In this document: one piece after another, positions 63,376 to 64,000 of the stretch | How positions within the stretch are numbered: the first letter of the stretch is position 1 | Layout: each line of letters begins with the position of its first letter | Source: Methylotenera sp. G11 | Lineage (GTDB): Bacteria > Pseudomonadota > Gammaproteobacteria > Burkholderiales > Methylophilaceae | DNA length: 64,000 nt | NCBI RefSeq assembly: GCF_000799735.1 | Contig: NZ_JUHH01000001.1 | Location: 682,001-746,000, forward strand | Direction of reading: 5' to 3' | The notes under the pieces: generated by a model | What the model saw: the letters and a program-made list of their open reading frames with translations, nothing else | The model's database searches: none | Told to the model about the DNA's origin: nothing | Program-made: the position numbers and the translations under genes

Positions 63376-64000
63376 TCAGGTAGTTAATTGATTAGCGGTT
63401 GACTGCGGCTTAACCCCATAGCCTTCACCGTAATAATATTCATAACCATAACCATGTGCCTGCCCGCTCATTTTTGTGAGCAGGCAACCTAGCGGTTTAG
63501 CGCGCACACTTAGCAAGCGCTTAATGCTGGCTTGCGCTGCTGCGCGCCTGGTTTTGCCTGACTCCACCACTACCAGCATGCCTTCGACCAGGTTCGCTAT
63601 CACCAATGCATCCGCCAGACCCAATATTGGCGGACTGTCAATGATGATATGGTCAAAACGCTCCGCCGCCAGTTCCAGCAGCATCTGCATTTTCTTGCCT
63701 GACAGCAATTCGGCAGGATTCGGAGGCAATGGCCCTGTAGTGATCGCAAACAGGTTATTCACCGTTGTGTTAAGCGTCACTTCAAACGGCTGCAATTTCC
63801 CGGCCAGGCAATTTGACAGCCCCTGGGTATTTTCAGCACCCAATACGCGATGCAATGATGGGTTACGCAAGTCGGCGTCGATCAGCAATACGCGCTGCCC
63901 GGACTGCGCAAACTGAATTGCGATACTGAGCGCACTGGTACTTTTACCCTCACCCATATTGGTGCTGGTCACACCCATCAACTTCGGTGCCCCATGCGCA
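63376..64000 (-). CDS. Polysaccharide tyrosine autokinase (BY-kinase, CpsD/Wzc type), C-terminal part (runs off the window)
   Basis: About 208 residues are visible and the frame stays open to the window edge, so the N-terminus is missing (in Wzc-type proteins this is the membrane-spanning chain-length regulator). P-loop Walker A is STNMGEGKSTSALSIA, Walker A' is VLLIDADLRNPSLH and Walker B is HIIIDSPP. The C-terminal tyrosine cluster GYGYEYYYGEGYG is the autophosphorylation tail. BY-kinases control the assembly and export of exopolysaccharide. It is the first visible gene of the minus-strand cluster and ends one base before the J-domain gene. Confidence 0.92.
   Translation of the reverse strand, partial: AHGAPKLMGVTSTNMGEGKSTSALSIAIQFAQSGQRVLLIDADLRNPSLHRVLGAENTQGLSNCLAGKLQPFEVTLNTTVNNLFAITTGPLPPNPAELLSGKKMQMLLELAAERFDHIIIDSPPILGLADALVIANLVEGMLVVVESGKTRRAAAQASIKRLLSVRAKPLGCLLTKMSGQAHGYGYEYYYGEGYGVKPQSTANQLTT

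Overview
The window reads as chromosome from an obligate or restricted methylotroph of the Betaproteobacteria, most likely family Methylophilaceae (Methylotenera, Methylophilus, Methylovorus or Methylobacillus type). This rests on gene content: 3-hexulose-6-phosphate synthase and 6-phospho-3-hexuloisomerase (the ribulose monophosphate pathway of formaldehyde fixation), a transaldolase, and a block of genes for the C1 cofactors tetrahydromethanopterin and methylofuran. These sit among typical betaproteobacterial housekeeping neighbourhoods. No rRNA, prophage, CRISPR array or intact transposase was seen. Genus is an inference.

Layout. 1-2.3 kb: N-terminal part of dnaE, a tiny DUF3012-type lipoprotein and a hypoxanthine-DNA glycosylase. 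2.3-12.4 kb: the type IV pilus chemosensory operon pilG-pilH-pilI-pilJ-pilL (Chp system, minus strand), divergent from a stand-alone FIST sensor protein. 12.5-20.1 kb: tpx, a MazG-type pyrophosphohydrolase, an rRNA methyltransferase, a spermidine-synthase-like protein, an RNase II-type exonuclease, a MITE-like 142-bp element, a COG0523 GTPase, a guanine-deaminase-like enzyme and a small methyltransferase. 20.2-27.4 kb: gloB, an MltD-type lytic transglycosylase, a peptide ABC importer lacking ATPases, and fabI. 27.5-36.7 kb: the conserved proteostasis block tig-clpP-clpX-lon-hupB-tRNA-Val-tRNA-Asp-ppiD plus tRNA-Leu, with a good heat-shock promoter before lon.

36.9-43.2 kb: a three-gene RND efflux system. 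A 78-bp-period repeat lies between its adaptor and pump genes, with two hairpins whose stems differ by compensating base changes. 43.2-48.6 kb: cofactor genes (pterin carbinolamine dehydratase, amino-acid-kinase-like MfnE homologue, PabB, MfnF-like and MfnD-like proteins, and a divergent HisA-like barrel). 48.6-54.7 kb: hps-phi, a large trimeric autotransporter adhesin, and tal. 54.7-58.5 kb: a two-component system and a phosphohexomutase. 58.5-64 kb: an exopolysaccharide-type cluster (ligase/polymerase-like membrane protein, FecR-like secreted protein, TPR protein, membrane J-domain protein, tyrosine autokinase running off the window).

How it fits together: formaldehyde can be fixed through Hps/Phi and sugar phosphates rearranged by Tal, while the H4MPT/methylofuran enzymes supply cofactors for formaldehyde oxidation. 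Pili, adhesin and exopolysaccharide genes point to surface-attached or aggregated growth. The best candidates for something undescribed are the 78-bp covarying repeat (39.8-40.0 kb), the membrane J-domain/NTF2-like fusion in the polysaccharide cluster, and the very tight divergent promoter of the cofactor genes near 47.8 kb.
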